Source: RGIG9115 sp045649825
GTDB taxonomy: Bacteria > Bacillota > Clostridia > UBA1381
DNA length: 64,000 nucleotides
Direction: 5' to 3'
Assembly (NCBI GenBank): GCA_045649825.1
Contig: JAZRQO010000028.1
Location: 1-64,000, forward strand
Below, piece by piece: positions 43,662-50,361 of the stretch (positions are counted from its first letter, which is position 1; the number at the start of each line of letters is the position of its first letter). The notes beneath the pieces were generated by a model. The model had not been told where the DNA came from. It ran no database searches and saw nothing but the letters and a program-made list of their open reading frames with translations. The translations under genes were made by a program, and so were the position numbers.

Positions 43662-44489
43662 CTACGCCTCACCCCCGCCTGAGGCACCCATCCGCCTTAA
43701 TTTGTCAAAGGTAAGTACAACAGGTCTCATTGCCGCACGTATTTGCCACAAAGGACTGTTCATTCTCCACTGAGGAAGCAAATGTATTATTTCTTTTGAA
43801 ACCTGTATATTACATTTATATTTTTCAATCAGAGCCAATCCGCTGCCTGTAAGAGATCCGCCCGTCTGATTATATACATAATATGCATCAGGAATAATAA
43901 GGACTTTTTCTGCCCTGGTATATGCCTGCATAGAAAAAATCGCATCCTCTGCGGTTTTCATATCAACTCTGAAACTTATATTATTGAGCAGTTGTTTTCT
44001 GAAAAGTGTCATACAAACGCTATTTAGCATTATTCCATTTATGTAGTACGGGTAAATCTTTTCCGGGAACTCATCTTTTAATATTAATTCACGTTTTTTA
44101 AAGTAATTGAGAGGTTTTTTTAATTCCCCGTCACCGTAGTCAAGCTCATATCCGAATCTTACCACATCTGCATTTGTTAGTTGCTGCTCTTTTATTATAT
44201 TTTCAAAACAATCAGGCTTTAACCGGTCGTCTGCATCAAGGAACATAACAAAATCCCCCTCCGCATAGGCAAGCCCCACATTTCGTGCATTTGCCACGCC
44301 GCCGTTCGGGATAGAAACCAATTTAACGCGGCTTTCGTATTTTGAAATCACTTCTTCTATATTATCGGAAGAGCCGTCATTTACAATAACAATGTCTGTT
44401 TCGGCATAGTTTTGGCCAAGAACGGAGTCGATGGCTGTACAAATTGTCTGAGCCGCATTATACGCCGGTATAATAACAGATATTTTCAT
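43662..44489 (-). CDS. GT2 family glycosyltransferase, first gene of the polysaccharide operon
   Basis: 275 residues. ISVIIPAYNAAQTICTAIDSVLG, TDIVIVNDGSSDN and FVMFLDADDRL form the GT-A catalytic core; FRVDMKTAEDAIFSMQAY is the downstream acid motif. The start at 44489 is set by the AGGAGG site 10 bases upstream; the longer frame is not supported. It lies about 65 bases below a consensus promoter. No UndP-priming transferase precedes it. Confidence 0.9.
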   Translation of the reverse strand: MKISVIIPAYNAAQTICTAIDSVLGQNYAETDIVIVNDGSSDNIEEVISKYESRVKLVSIPNGGVANARNVGLAYAEGDFVMFLDADDRLKPDCFENIIKEQQLTNADVVRFGYELDYGDGELKKPLNYFKKRELILKDEFPEKIYPYYINGIMLNSVCMTLFRKQLLNNISFRVDMKTAEDAIFSMQAYTRAEKVLIIPDAYYVYNQTGGSLTGSGLALIEKYKCNIQVSKEIIHLLPQWRMNSPLWQIRAAMRPVVLTFDKLRRMGASGGGEA

Positions 44490-44554
44490 AAAAATACAGC
44501 CTCCTAAAATTACTAATCTCTTAATACGACAAATACACATAATTATACATAATA

Positions 44555-44583
44555 ATTATACAATAAACCACAAAAAAAGTCAA
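44555..44583 (-). promoter_or_regulatory. Sigma-A promoter of the 20-kb polysaccharide operon
   Basis: On the minus strand TTGACT (44578-44583), 17 bp, TATAAT (44555-44560). From here to 24511 all 18 genes run the same way with gaps of at most 43 bases, and I see no further promoter or terminator, so this may drive the whole set. Confidence 0.82.
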
Positions 44584-44594
44584 TATAAAATTAA

Positions 44595-44624
44595 CAAAAA
44601 AGAGGCCTCTTTGAAGCCTCTTTT
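44595..44624 (-). terminator. Intrinsic terminator after the SLH protein gene
   Basis: Stem AAAAGAGGC/GCCTCTTTT (about 44597-44605 with 44615-44623) flanked by T and A runs, 8 bases past the SLH stop codon. It separates the SLH gene from the polysaccharide operon promoter. Confidence 0.85.
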
Positions 44625-44632
44625 ATTCAAAA

Positions 44633-46054
44633 TCAGTGAAGCATTTGCGCCTCATAGTGGTCGAGCTTATTTCTGATATTTGAAAGTCTGATTTCTGTAT
44701 CAACATAACCTTCACTATTGTATGCACTTGAAGCCTTAAGGCAGATTTCATACGCCCAGTGAGAAGGATTCATATCTACGAAATAATATGTTTCTGCAGT
44801 TATTTCATATTCCTCTCCGTTTTCATCGAGTGCTGTAAGTCCATAGCTGTTACGGCCGATAATGTTGTTGAACAGTGAGCAGAATTCTGCTCTTGTCATA
44901 TACAAATCAGGAGCAAATGTACTTCCGCTTGTGCCGTTCATATATCCATAGTGATAAACTATTTCGATATACTTTTTAAACTCACTGTCTGCAATGTCGG
45001 CAAAAGGTGTTTCTTCCGACTTGCTGAGATTAAGTGCACAAGCAACGAGCTTTGCAACCTCACCTCTTGTTATGGGTTTGAGGACGATTGTTTCATTAAC
45101 ATCAAATCCGCCCTTTGAGCAAAGGTATAAAAGTCCTCTTTCATACCACTGTCCTCTGTGAGCCTCAACTGCGGGGACCATAGGATACTGAACATTTGTA
45201 GTATCTCCGTGCTGGTCAAGCATTCTCATAAGCATAGAGCTTACCTGCTCTACCGTTACCTTATCGTCCATACCCATCTCAATTGAAACCTTCACTTCGC
45301 CGTCAACCACACCAAATGCAGGCTCATAACCGAAAATGTATGCATAGTCAACACCGTCGAGGATAATGGGAGGATACTCCTCCTCTTCTTCAGAAGGAGG
45401 AATGATTATTTCTTCCTCTTCTTCAGCAGGAGGAGTGATTATTTCTTCTTTCTCTTCTTCAGCAGGAGGAGTGATTACTTCTTCCTCTTCTTCAGCGGGA
45501 GGAGTGATTATTTCTTCCTCACCGGGAGGCGGAACAATAAGTATCTCTTCGTCGCTTCCGATTTTGTGAATTCTTCCGTCTACGTGCCAATGATCATTTT
45601 CCTTCTTCAGCACATACCATTCAATTTCATAATCTGCACTGTTCAAATCTGACCAGGCAATTTCTTTTCCTTCGCTTGTTTTGAGTTTGCTTTCGGTATT
45701 TTCAAATTCTTTTACCAGAAGTGCAAAAACATCATCATCAGCAGGCACTGAATTTATGTAAGAAATGATATCTTCTTCCGTTACGTTTTCACCCAGTGCA
45801 ATTGCAAACCTATCGCTCTGTCTTTCCTTAAGCTCTGATTTGCCTACTCTGTCTGAAAAGTAGCTTGTATCACGGGTTTCGATGTTACCTGCTTCATCGA
45901 ACTGAATTCCTGTGAAGCTCACATAGAAGCCAACCTCTGTATTATTTTTGTTCGCCTGACCCGGTGGCGTAGGCTTTTTTCCGGGGGCTGCCATAGCTGA
46001 TGTAGCCGTTACCAGCATAAATGCTGCCAGAATTCCTGACAATAACTTTTTCAT
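44633..46054 (-). CDS. Secreted S-layer homology (SLH) domain protein
   Basis: 473 residues. A Sec signal peptide (KKLLSGILAAFMLVTATSAMA) is followed by an uncharacterised domain of about 160 residues, a Pro/Glu repeat linker, then about three SLH-like repeats toward the C-terminus (for example TPFADIADSEFKKYIEIVYHYGYMNG with the TRAEFCSLF motif, and YFVDMNPSHWAYEICLKAS). SLH domains hold proteins to the wall through pyruvylated polymers. The start at 46054 follows a GAGGAGG site. The leader is a predicted c-di-GMP riboswitch. Confidence 0.9.
   Translation of the reverse strand: MKKLLSGILAAFMLVTATSAMAAPGKKPTPPGQANKNNTEVGFYVSFTGIQFDEAGNIETRDTSYFSDRVGKSELKERQSDRFAIALGENVTEEDIISYINSVPADDDVFALLVKEFENTESKLKTSEGKEIAWSDLNSADYEIEWYVLKKENDHWHVDGRIHKIGSDEEILIVPPPGEEEIITPPAEEEEEVITPPAEEEKEEIITPPAEEEEEIIIPPSEEEEEYPPIILDGVDYAYIFGYEPAFGVVDGEVKVSIEMGMDDKVTVEQVSSMLMRMLDQHGDTTNVQYPMVPAVEAHRGQWYERGLLYLCSKGGFDVNETIVLKPITRGEVAKLVACALNLSKSEETPFADIADSEFKKYIEIVYHYGYMNGTSGSTFAPDLYMTRAEFCSLFNNIIGRNSYGLTALDENGEEYEITAETYYFVDMNPSHWAYEICLKASSAYNSEGYVDTEIRLSNIRNKLDHYEAQMLH
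45370..45535 (-). repeat. Tandem Pro/Glu-coding repeat in the SLH gene
   Basis: About four imperfect copies of a 45-48 bp unit, each encoding a variant of ITPPAEEEEE. The repeats form a rigid, acidic linker between the N-terminal and SLH parts. Copy number is likely to vary between strains because the DNA repeats are near-identical. Confidence 0.85.
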
Positions 46055-46073
46055 CTTTTTTCCTCCTCTTTCT

Positions 46074-46128
46074 GCAACTTTTAAAATAAAAAAAGTTGCA
46101 AATTTCCATAATACAAGAAAATTGCAAC
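46074..46128 (-). terminator. Riboswitch expression platform: intrinsic terminator and downstream hairpin
   Basis: GTTGCAATTTTC (46117-46128) pairs with GAAATTTGCAAC (46095-46106), 12 bp with one T-T mismatch, followed by a T7 tract (46088-46094). The 5' arm begins inside the 3' end of the aptamer. A second hairpin (46074-46099) uses the terminator's 3' arm, GCAACTTTT pairing with AAAAGTTGC, just above the ribosome site. Confidence 0.8.
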
Positions 46129-46205
46129 CAGACAACCATTACCAAATACGGCTTTAGGCTCACGGCTTTGCGTCCTGCGATTTCCCGCAGTTTGCCGAAT
46201 TATTC
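46121..46205 (-). promoter_or_regulatory. Cyclic di-GMP-I (GEMM) riboswitch aptamer
   Basis: Reading the minus strand, the conserved blocks occur in the right order: GGCAAAC, a P2 helix CTGCG-GGAAAT-CGCAG with a GNRA-like loop, GGACGCAAAGCC, GAGCCTAA, then GGTAATGG and CTGGTTGC. These match the GEMM-I consensus (for example GACGCAAAGCC...GCCUAA). It lies between a consensus promoter and the SLH gene. It is the only riboswitch I can support in the window. Confidence 0.88.
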
Positions 46206-46218
46206 ATAATCTACTAAT

Positions 46219-46247
46219 ATTATACTCTATGATTTCCCATTTGTCAA
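46219..46247 (-). promoter_or_regulatory. Sigma-A promoter of the riboswitch-SLH transcript
   Basis: On the minus strand TTGACA (46242-46247), 17 bp, TATAAT (46219-46224), a perfect consensus. Transcription would start near 46212, immediately before the aptamer. Confidence 0.88.
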
Positions 46248-46287
46248 TACTTTTTTTGAAAATTTTATAAAAAGATTCTTTTGCTCC

Positions 46288-46325
46288 GAAAAACGGCGGT
46301 TTTATCAGGAAAAACCGCCATTTTT
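46288..46325 (-). terminator. Intrinsic terminator after the branching glycosyltransferase gene
   Basis: Stem GGCGGTTTT/AAAACCGCC with A and T runs on both sides, 3 bases past the stop codon at 46328. It isolates this gene from the riboswitch promoter downstream. Confidence 0.85.
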
Positions 46326-46327
46326 AA

Positions 46328-47245
46328 TTAACTGTTTTCAATAAGTTCAAAAATTTTTTCATCAATTTCCGTATCAAGTTTCCTGGCAAAGAGCTTTCCC
46401 GATGCTTTTATCGCTTCAAAATCTTCCGTTGTAAGAAACCTCGGATGGGAGCCGTCAACAAAATTGTAAAACCACAGACTATTTTTAAGGTCGCCGTTTT
46501 TATCAGTTGTAACAAACTCCTTTGCGGGAGTTGCCATAACAGCCGTTTGGAAAAAGCTTTCATCACAGCTGTATACATCACTTATTGCACCGCAGAAATA
46601 TTTATCCCTGCCAAGCTTGCAAACTTCCTCTATAACTTTATCGGGAAGCACCCACCACTGTGAGCCGCAATAGCCTGTTATTCCCATTTTTTCAAGACGC
46701 TTTTGCGGACTTTTTACAAAAATTTCTTTAACTGCAGAATTAACTCTTGCAATTCCTCCGGGAATGTATCTCAAAACTCTGAACACTTTATAAGGAAATT
46801 TCTTTTTCAGAAAACCGTAGGATTTCATAATAAAACGCTTGTTTATATACACCCTTGAATAGTTTACACGAACATAATTATCAGGTTTCTGCGAAACTAT
46901 TTCAATAAACGGCTCAGGATATCTTTCCTCAAAGAATGTGCATATTTCATCAATTTTTTTAACAGGCATACACTGGGCACTCATAATTACAAAATATCCG
47001 TAACTACCGTAATTCTTTGCGGTTTTAATAAGCTCCAGCTCTGCCTCCACCATTGCAAATTCGTAAAGGCCTATATCAAATCTCTTTTCGGTAAAGACCG
47101 CCTTTTCCGTAACCGCCTCAGGCCCAAAGCTGCATTTTCTGTCAAGATGTATAAAAACATCCGATTTATAAGAAGAAAGAGCTTTTACAAGACGATTCAA
47201 CTGCTTCTCGTTTTTATGAGCAAGTATAAGAAATGCAATTTTCAT
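46328..47245 (-). CDS. Core-2/I-branching beta-1,6-N-acetylglucosaminyltransferase family protein (GT14-like)
   Basis: 305 residues. IAFLILAHKNEKQLNRLVKAL, FIHLDRK, GYFVIMSAQCMPVKKIDEI and YCGSQWWVLPDKVIEEV are the family signatures. Bacterial members decorate surface glycans, often with xylose or GlcNAc; the donor here is not known. It follows hemW by 40 bases on the same strand and may be transcribed with it, or be a separate gene for the nearby polymer. Confidence 0.9.
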   Translation of the reverse strand: MKIAFLILAHKNEKQLNRLVKALSSYKSDVFIHLDRKCSFGPEAVTEKAVFTEKRFDIGLYEFAMVEAELELIKTAKNYGSYGYFVIMSAQCMPVKKIDEICTFFEERYPEPFIEIVSQKPDNYVRVNYSRVYINKRFIMKSYGFLKKKFPYKVFRVLRYIPGGIARVNSAVKEIFVKSPQKRLEKMGITGYCGSQWWVLPDKVIEEVCKLGRDKYFCGAISDVYSCDESFFQTAVMATPAKEFVTTDKNGDLKNSLWFYNFVDGSHPRFLTTEDFEAIKASGKLFARKLDTEIDEKIFELIENS

Positions 47246-47285
47246 AAATATCCCCCTTTTCTATATTATCTTATCACTAACAAAC

Positions 47286-48392
47286 TCACACAAATTCGCA
47301 CATTATTGCGTTACTTACATCAAAGCCTTTTTCGGTTAAAGCGAAGCCGTTTTCTTTCATTTTAACAAAATCTGTTTGTTTGAACTTTTCAAGTTGATGG
47401 AAATATACTTCTTTGAAATCTATTTTAAATCGGTTTTTAAATTCTTTGAAGTTTACTCCCTGTGTGGTGCGAAGAGCCATCATTACGTATTCCGCCATAC
47501 GTTCAGAGAGAGTAAGTTCCGTGACTTCCTCAGGCTCTCCTGGTGCAGATATATACTGTTCCAAATCTGAGGTGTTGTAAAACCTTTTTCCGTTAATACA
47601 GGAATGAGCACCTGCTCCGACTCCTATATAGTCCTCAGTGTTCCAGTATTTAAGGTTGTGGCGCGACTCTTTTCCTACCTTTGCAAAATTTGAAATTTCG
47701 TACCGTTCAAATCCTTTTTCTTTAAGAAATCCGCAAATCTCCGAGAACATTTCTCTGTCTTCATCCTCTGAAGGCAGAGAAAGCTCACCTTTTTCGTACA
47801 TTTTATAAAAAGGCGTTCCTTCCTCTATAATAAGACTGTAGCAAGACATATGGGTTACACCCTTTTCCGATACAGCTTCAAGAGTTTTTATAAGACTTTC
47901 CCTTGTTTGATAAGGAATGGACATCATAATATCTGCGTTTACATTATCAAAATATTTTTTAACAAGCTCCAGTGTTTCAAGCGCTGTTTCCCCATTATGA
48001 ATACGCCCAAGAGCTTGAAGTTCTCTGTCACAAACAGACTGTACCCCCACGCTTATCCTGTTTACTCCGCACGCTTGCAACGCCTCAAGCTTTTCTGCGG
48101 TTACAGTGCCCGGATTTGCTTCAACCGAGAACTCTGCGTCATCTGAAACGGAAAAACAGTTATTAATACCTGAAAGAAGTTTTTGAATAAGACGAGGACT
48201 GAGCACTGTAGGAGTTCCTCCGCCTATGAAAACAGTATCTACCCTTTCGCCTCTGTATTTATCCCCTTCTTTAAGAAGCGCGTCAATATACGCTTCAAAG
48301 TAGAAATCACATTCTGCATATGATGGAAAATCACAATATAAACACTTTCTAACGCAAAAAGGTATATGAATATATAATCCTGAACTTTTCAT
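47286..48392 (-). CDS. hemW: Radical SAM heme chaperone HemW
   Basis: 368 residues. GLYIHIPFCVRKCLYCDFPSY carries the C-x3-C-x2-C [4Fe-4S]/SAM motif; VDTVFIGGGTPTVLSP, SVEANPGT, VNRISVGVQS and the C-terminal HemW domain follow. This group was long labelled oxygen-independent coproporphyrinogen oxidase but acts in heme delivery. It sits 10 bases after an S24-type repressor, so expression may follow that regulator. Confidence 0.93.
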   Translation of the reverse strand: MKSSGLYIHIPFCVRKCLYCDFPSYAECDFYFEAYIDALLKEGDKYRGERVDTVFIGGGTPTVLSPRLIQKLLSGINNCFSVSDDAEFSVEANPGTVTAEKLEALQACGVNRISVGVQSVCDRELQALGRIHNGETALETLELVKKYFDNVNADIMMSIPYQTRESLIKTLEAVSEKGVTHMSCYSLIIEEGTPFYKMYEKGELSLPSEDEDREMFSEICGFLKEKGFERYEISNFAKVGKESRHNLKYWNTEDYIGVGAGAHSCINGKRFYNTSDLEQYISAPGEPEEVTELTLSERMAEYVMMALRTTQGVNFKEFKNRFKIDFKEVYFHQLEKFKQTDFVKMKENGFALTEKGFDVSNAIMCEFV

Positions 48393-48402
48393 TTTAATAT
48401 CC

Positions 48403-49026
48403 TTACAACAAATTATTTGTCTGCATACCTACGGCTTTTCCCAGAATTCTTATTCTAGTAAATTCATCGGGGGTGTATACAAGAGGATCGTATTTGGGAT
48501 TTTCAGACATAAGAGTTATAACTCCGCCCTTTTTATACACCCTTTTGAGAGTTGCTTCATCATCAATTATAACGGCGGCAATTTCACCGTTTTCCACATC
48601 ATCCTGCTGCTTTATAAGAACAATATCGCCCTCATAAATCCGAACACCCGTCATGCTGTCGCCTTTCGCAATAAGGCAGAAATCTGCTTTGGAATCCGCT
48701 ACTATAACCGCCTCACCATCTCTTCCGCCGTCACAAAAAACAGGTTTGCCACAGGAAATTTCACCAAGAACAGGAAGCCTTTTAAGTGATGGAACAAAAA
48801 TATTGTCCATCTCTTCATCTCCCCACCCCATAATATATGCCTCACTGCATCCGAAAATTTCTGCAAGCTTTTGAAGAATGGGCTTTTTTATATTCTGTAT
48901 CTGTCCGCTTTCATATCTCTGCAAGGTTGCATCGCTTACACCCACCATTTCGGACAGTGCAGAAAGTGTAAGTTTTTTATTCTGCCTAAGCTCTTTAAGG
49001 CGAGTATTTTTTTTGATTTCTTCCAT
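48403..49026 (-). CDS. LexA-like XRE/S24 peptidase repressor
   Basis: 207 residues. An N-terminal XRE helix-turn-helix (LKELRQNKKLTLSALSEMVGVSDATLQRYESG) precedes an S24 autoprotease domain: cleavage site C92-G93 in ISCGKP, nucleophile S124 in KGDSMTG and general base K161 in ATLKRV. Such repressors self-cleave on RecA filaments, as in phage CI and LexA-like proteins. It is divergent from the zinc-ribbon gene at 49256 and leads a short operon with hemW. Confidence 0.92.
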   Translation of the reverse strand: MEEIKKNTRLKELRQNKKLTLSALSEMVGVSDATLQRYESGQIQNIKKPILQKLAEIFGCSEAYIMGWGDEEMDNIFVPSLKRLPVLGEISCGKPVFCDGGRDGEAVIVADSKADFCLIAKGDSMTGVRIYEGDIVLIKQQDDVENGEIAAVIIDDEATLKRVYKKGGVITLMSENPKYDPLVYTPDEFTRIRILGKAVGMQTNNLL

Positions 49027-49100
49027 ATTTTTCCAATCCTTTCAGTTATTTCAACATAAATCTGCAGCGTATATCGACAAGTATTTTCTCATTCTCTTAT

Positions 49101-49129
49101 ATTATAACACATTATTACATAAAATGCAA
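49101..49129 (-). promoter_or_regulatory. Sigma-A promoter of the S24 repressor
   Basis: On the minus strand TTGCAT (49124-49129), 17 bp, TATAAT (49101-49106). An ATTAC motif falls inside the spacer, so the repressor may control itself. Confidence 0.75.
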
Positions 49130-49232
49130 TAGTTTTTTAAAAATTACGAAAAATGTATTGACAATTACAAAAAATTATGGTAATATATATCCATAAATTA
49201 CATATTACGTAATTTTATCTGCCACAAATTAC
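49111..49232. promoter_or_regulatory. Repeated ATTAC operator motifs between divergent promoters
   Basis: At least six ATTAC copies (about 49114, 49143, 49164, 49197, 49204 and 49228), including the 10-bp perfect palindrome ATTACGTAAT (49204-49213). They overlap both promoters and are the obvious candidates for binding by the S24 repressor. Confidence 0.6.
49158..49186 (+). promoter_or_regulatory. Sigma-A promoter of the zinc-ribbon gene
   Basis: TTGACA (49158-49163), 17 bp, TAATAT (49181-49186), about 70 bases before the ATG and embedded in the ATTAC repeats. Confidence 0.75.
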
Positions 49233-49255
49233 ATTATTTGAAATATGGAGGTACC

Positions 49256-49867
49256 ATGCTTTACAAAAACAACAGCTCTGAGGCGGAAGCCGCATGCGAA
49301 AGACTAAGGACCGGAAATTTCGGGGCTGATGAATACAAATACAGTTCCGGCAACGGGAAAGAAATTATATTACCAAATTTTTTCAGAACTTGGAGGGAAC
49401 AGGACATAATGGAAAGCATCGATATAAATAGCGAACCAAGACTGTATGAAATCAATAACTGCAAAATTTTAAAGGACCTCACTCCCGACAGAGTGCTTGC
49501 AAACAAAATCTATCTTTGCAAGTGTAATATATGCGGAAGTACCTTTACCAGAAGCCGCAAAACCCTTGTTTTTAAACATTCCGACTGCGGATGTGAGCAA
49601 CCAACTGGATTTAAGTCGGGAATATACACCGACAAGCTCATTCTTGAAATGGACAAGCTTTCTAAAAAAGTACTTTATGCCAAAATCAATGCGCTTAATA
49701 AACCCACCCTTTCTGAAACCTTTAAGGCGTTGTACATAGACGAAAAGGTATACGGAGAATACACGGCTCTTGAAATCGGAATGAGCATGGCAACGCTCTA
49801 CCGTTCACGTAAGGAGATTCATAAGCTTCTCCCCCATCTCTGCCCCGAGCTTACAGAGATAAAATAA
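49256..49867 (+). CDS. Unknown protein with zinc-ribbon-like centre and C-terminal HTH-like segment
   Basis: 203 residues, not recognised as a named family. YLCKCNICGSTFTRSR and HSDCGC give a C-x2-C/C-x-C ribbon resembling phage AP2/HNH-type DNA-binding proteins. EYTALEIGMSMATLYRSRKEI near the C-terminus looks like a helix-turn-helix. The start is set by the GGAGGT site 5 bases before the ATG. Its promoter is covered by likely repressor sites, so it may be an induced gene of that regulator. Confidence 0.7.
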   Translation: MLYKNNSSEAEAACERLRTGNFGADEYKYSSGNGKEIILPNFFRTWREQDIMESIDINSEPRLYEINNCKILKDLTPDRVLANKIYLCKCNICGSTFTRSRKTLVFKHSDCGCEQPTGFKSGIYTDKLILEMDKLSKKVLYAKINALNKPTLSETFKALYIDEKVYGEYTALEIGMSMATLYRSRKEIHKLLPHLCPELTEIK

Positions 49868-49976
49868 TTTATTTAAAGTTTTTCGGACTTTCACAACAAT
49901 TATTTCATAATATATTATAGGGTACTGATTACCCACGGCTCATAGAATGTTAAGATATAGCAAAGGAGGAATTATA

Positions 49977-50222
49977 ATGCTTCGCTCTTACGACCTTCAT
50001 CAAAAGGAAGTTATAAATATACGCAATGCCGAAAGGTTGGGATTTATTGACGACCTGGAGGTAGACCTTGAAACGGGGCAGATATTGAATCTTGTTGTCC
50101 CAAGGCACCGTTTTTTCTTTTTTCGCGGCGATGACTGCATAATACCCTGGAATAACGTTGTTATGGTGGGCAAAGACCTTGTACTTATTGATTATACGGA
50201 AATGATGACAGAATGTTCATGA
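49977..50222 (+). CDS. YlmC/YmxH family PRC-barrel protein
   Basis: 81 residues: RSYDLHQKEVINIRNAERLGFIDDLEVDLETGQI begins a PRC-barrel, ending with a hydrophobic VPRHRFFFFRGDDCIIPW segment. This family is found in spore-forming Firmicutes, and YlmC/YmxH are expressed in sporulation; the molecular role is unknown. The ATG at 49977 follows an AAAGGAGGA site by 6 bases. Confidence 0.9.
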   Translation: MLRSYDLHQKEVINIRNAERLGFIDDLEVDLETGQILNLVVPRHRFFFFRGDDCIIPWNNVVMVGKDLVLIDYTEMMTECS

Positions 50223-50284
50223 CACATTGTGCATTTTGCATTTTTATTCATAAAATTGCAAAAAAATTTATTACAACTTTTGAA

Positions 50285-50313
50285 TTGACATAATAACATA
50301 TTAGTGTTATTAT
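50285..50313 (+). promoter_or_regulatory. Sigma-A promoter of asd-dapA
   Basis: TTGACA (50285-50290), 17 bp, TATTAT (50308-50313). The short leader leaves no room for a lysine riboswitch. Confidence 0.8.
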
Positions 50314-50361
50314 ATAGTAAAGTAGCACATTTTTGTGCAGAACCCGAAAGGATTGGTATAA

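Noticed and set aside
45370..45535. CRISPR-like regular repeats
   Set aside because: The repeats are tandem without unique spacers and encode a linker; no cas gene is nearby.
45366..45569. A plus-strand Ser-rich reading frame opposite the SLH linker
   Set aside because: It is the complement of the Pro/Glu repeats; its low-complexity Ser/Ile/Val content, lack of ribosome site and position inside a clear gene mark it as a shadow.
48403..49867. A prophage headed by the S24 repressor
   Set aside because: Only the repressor and one unknown gene would qualify; both sides are housekeeping genes and there is no integrase, att site or structural gene.
50223..50361. Lysine riboswitch before asd-dapA
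   Set aside because: A sigma-A promoter at 50285-50313 leaves only about 45 bases of leader, too short for the aptamer, and no conserved block is seen.
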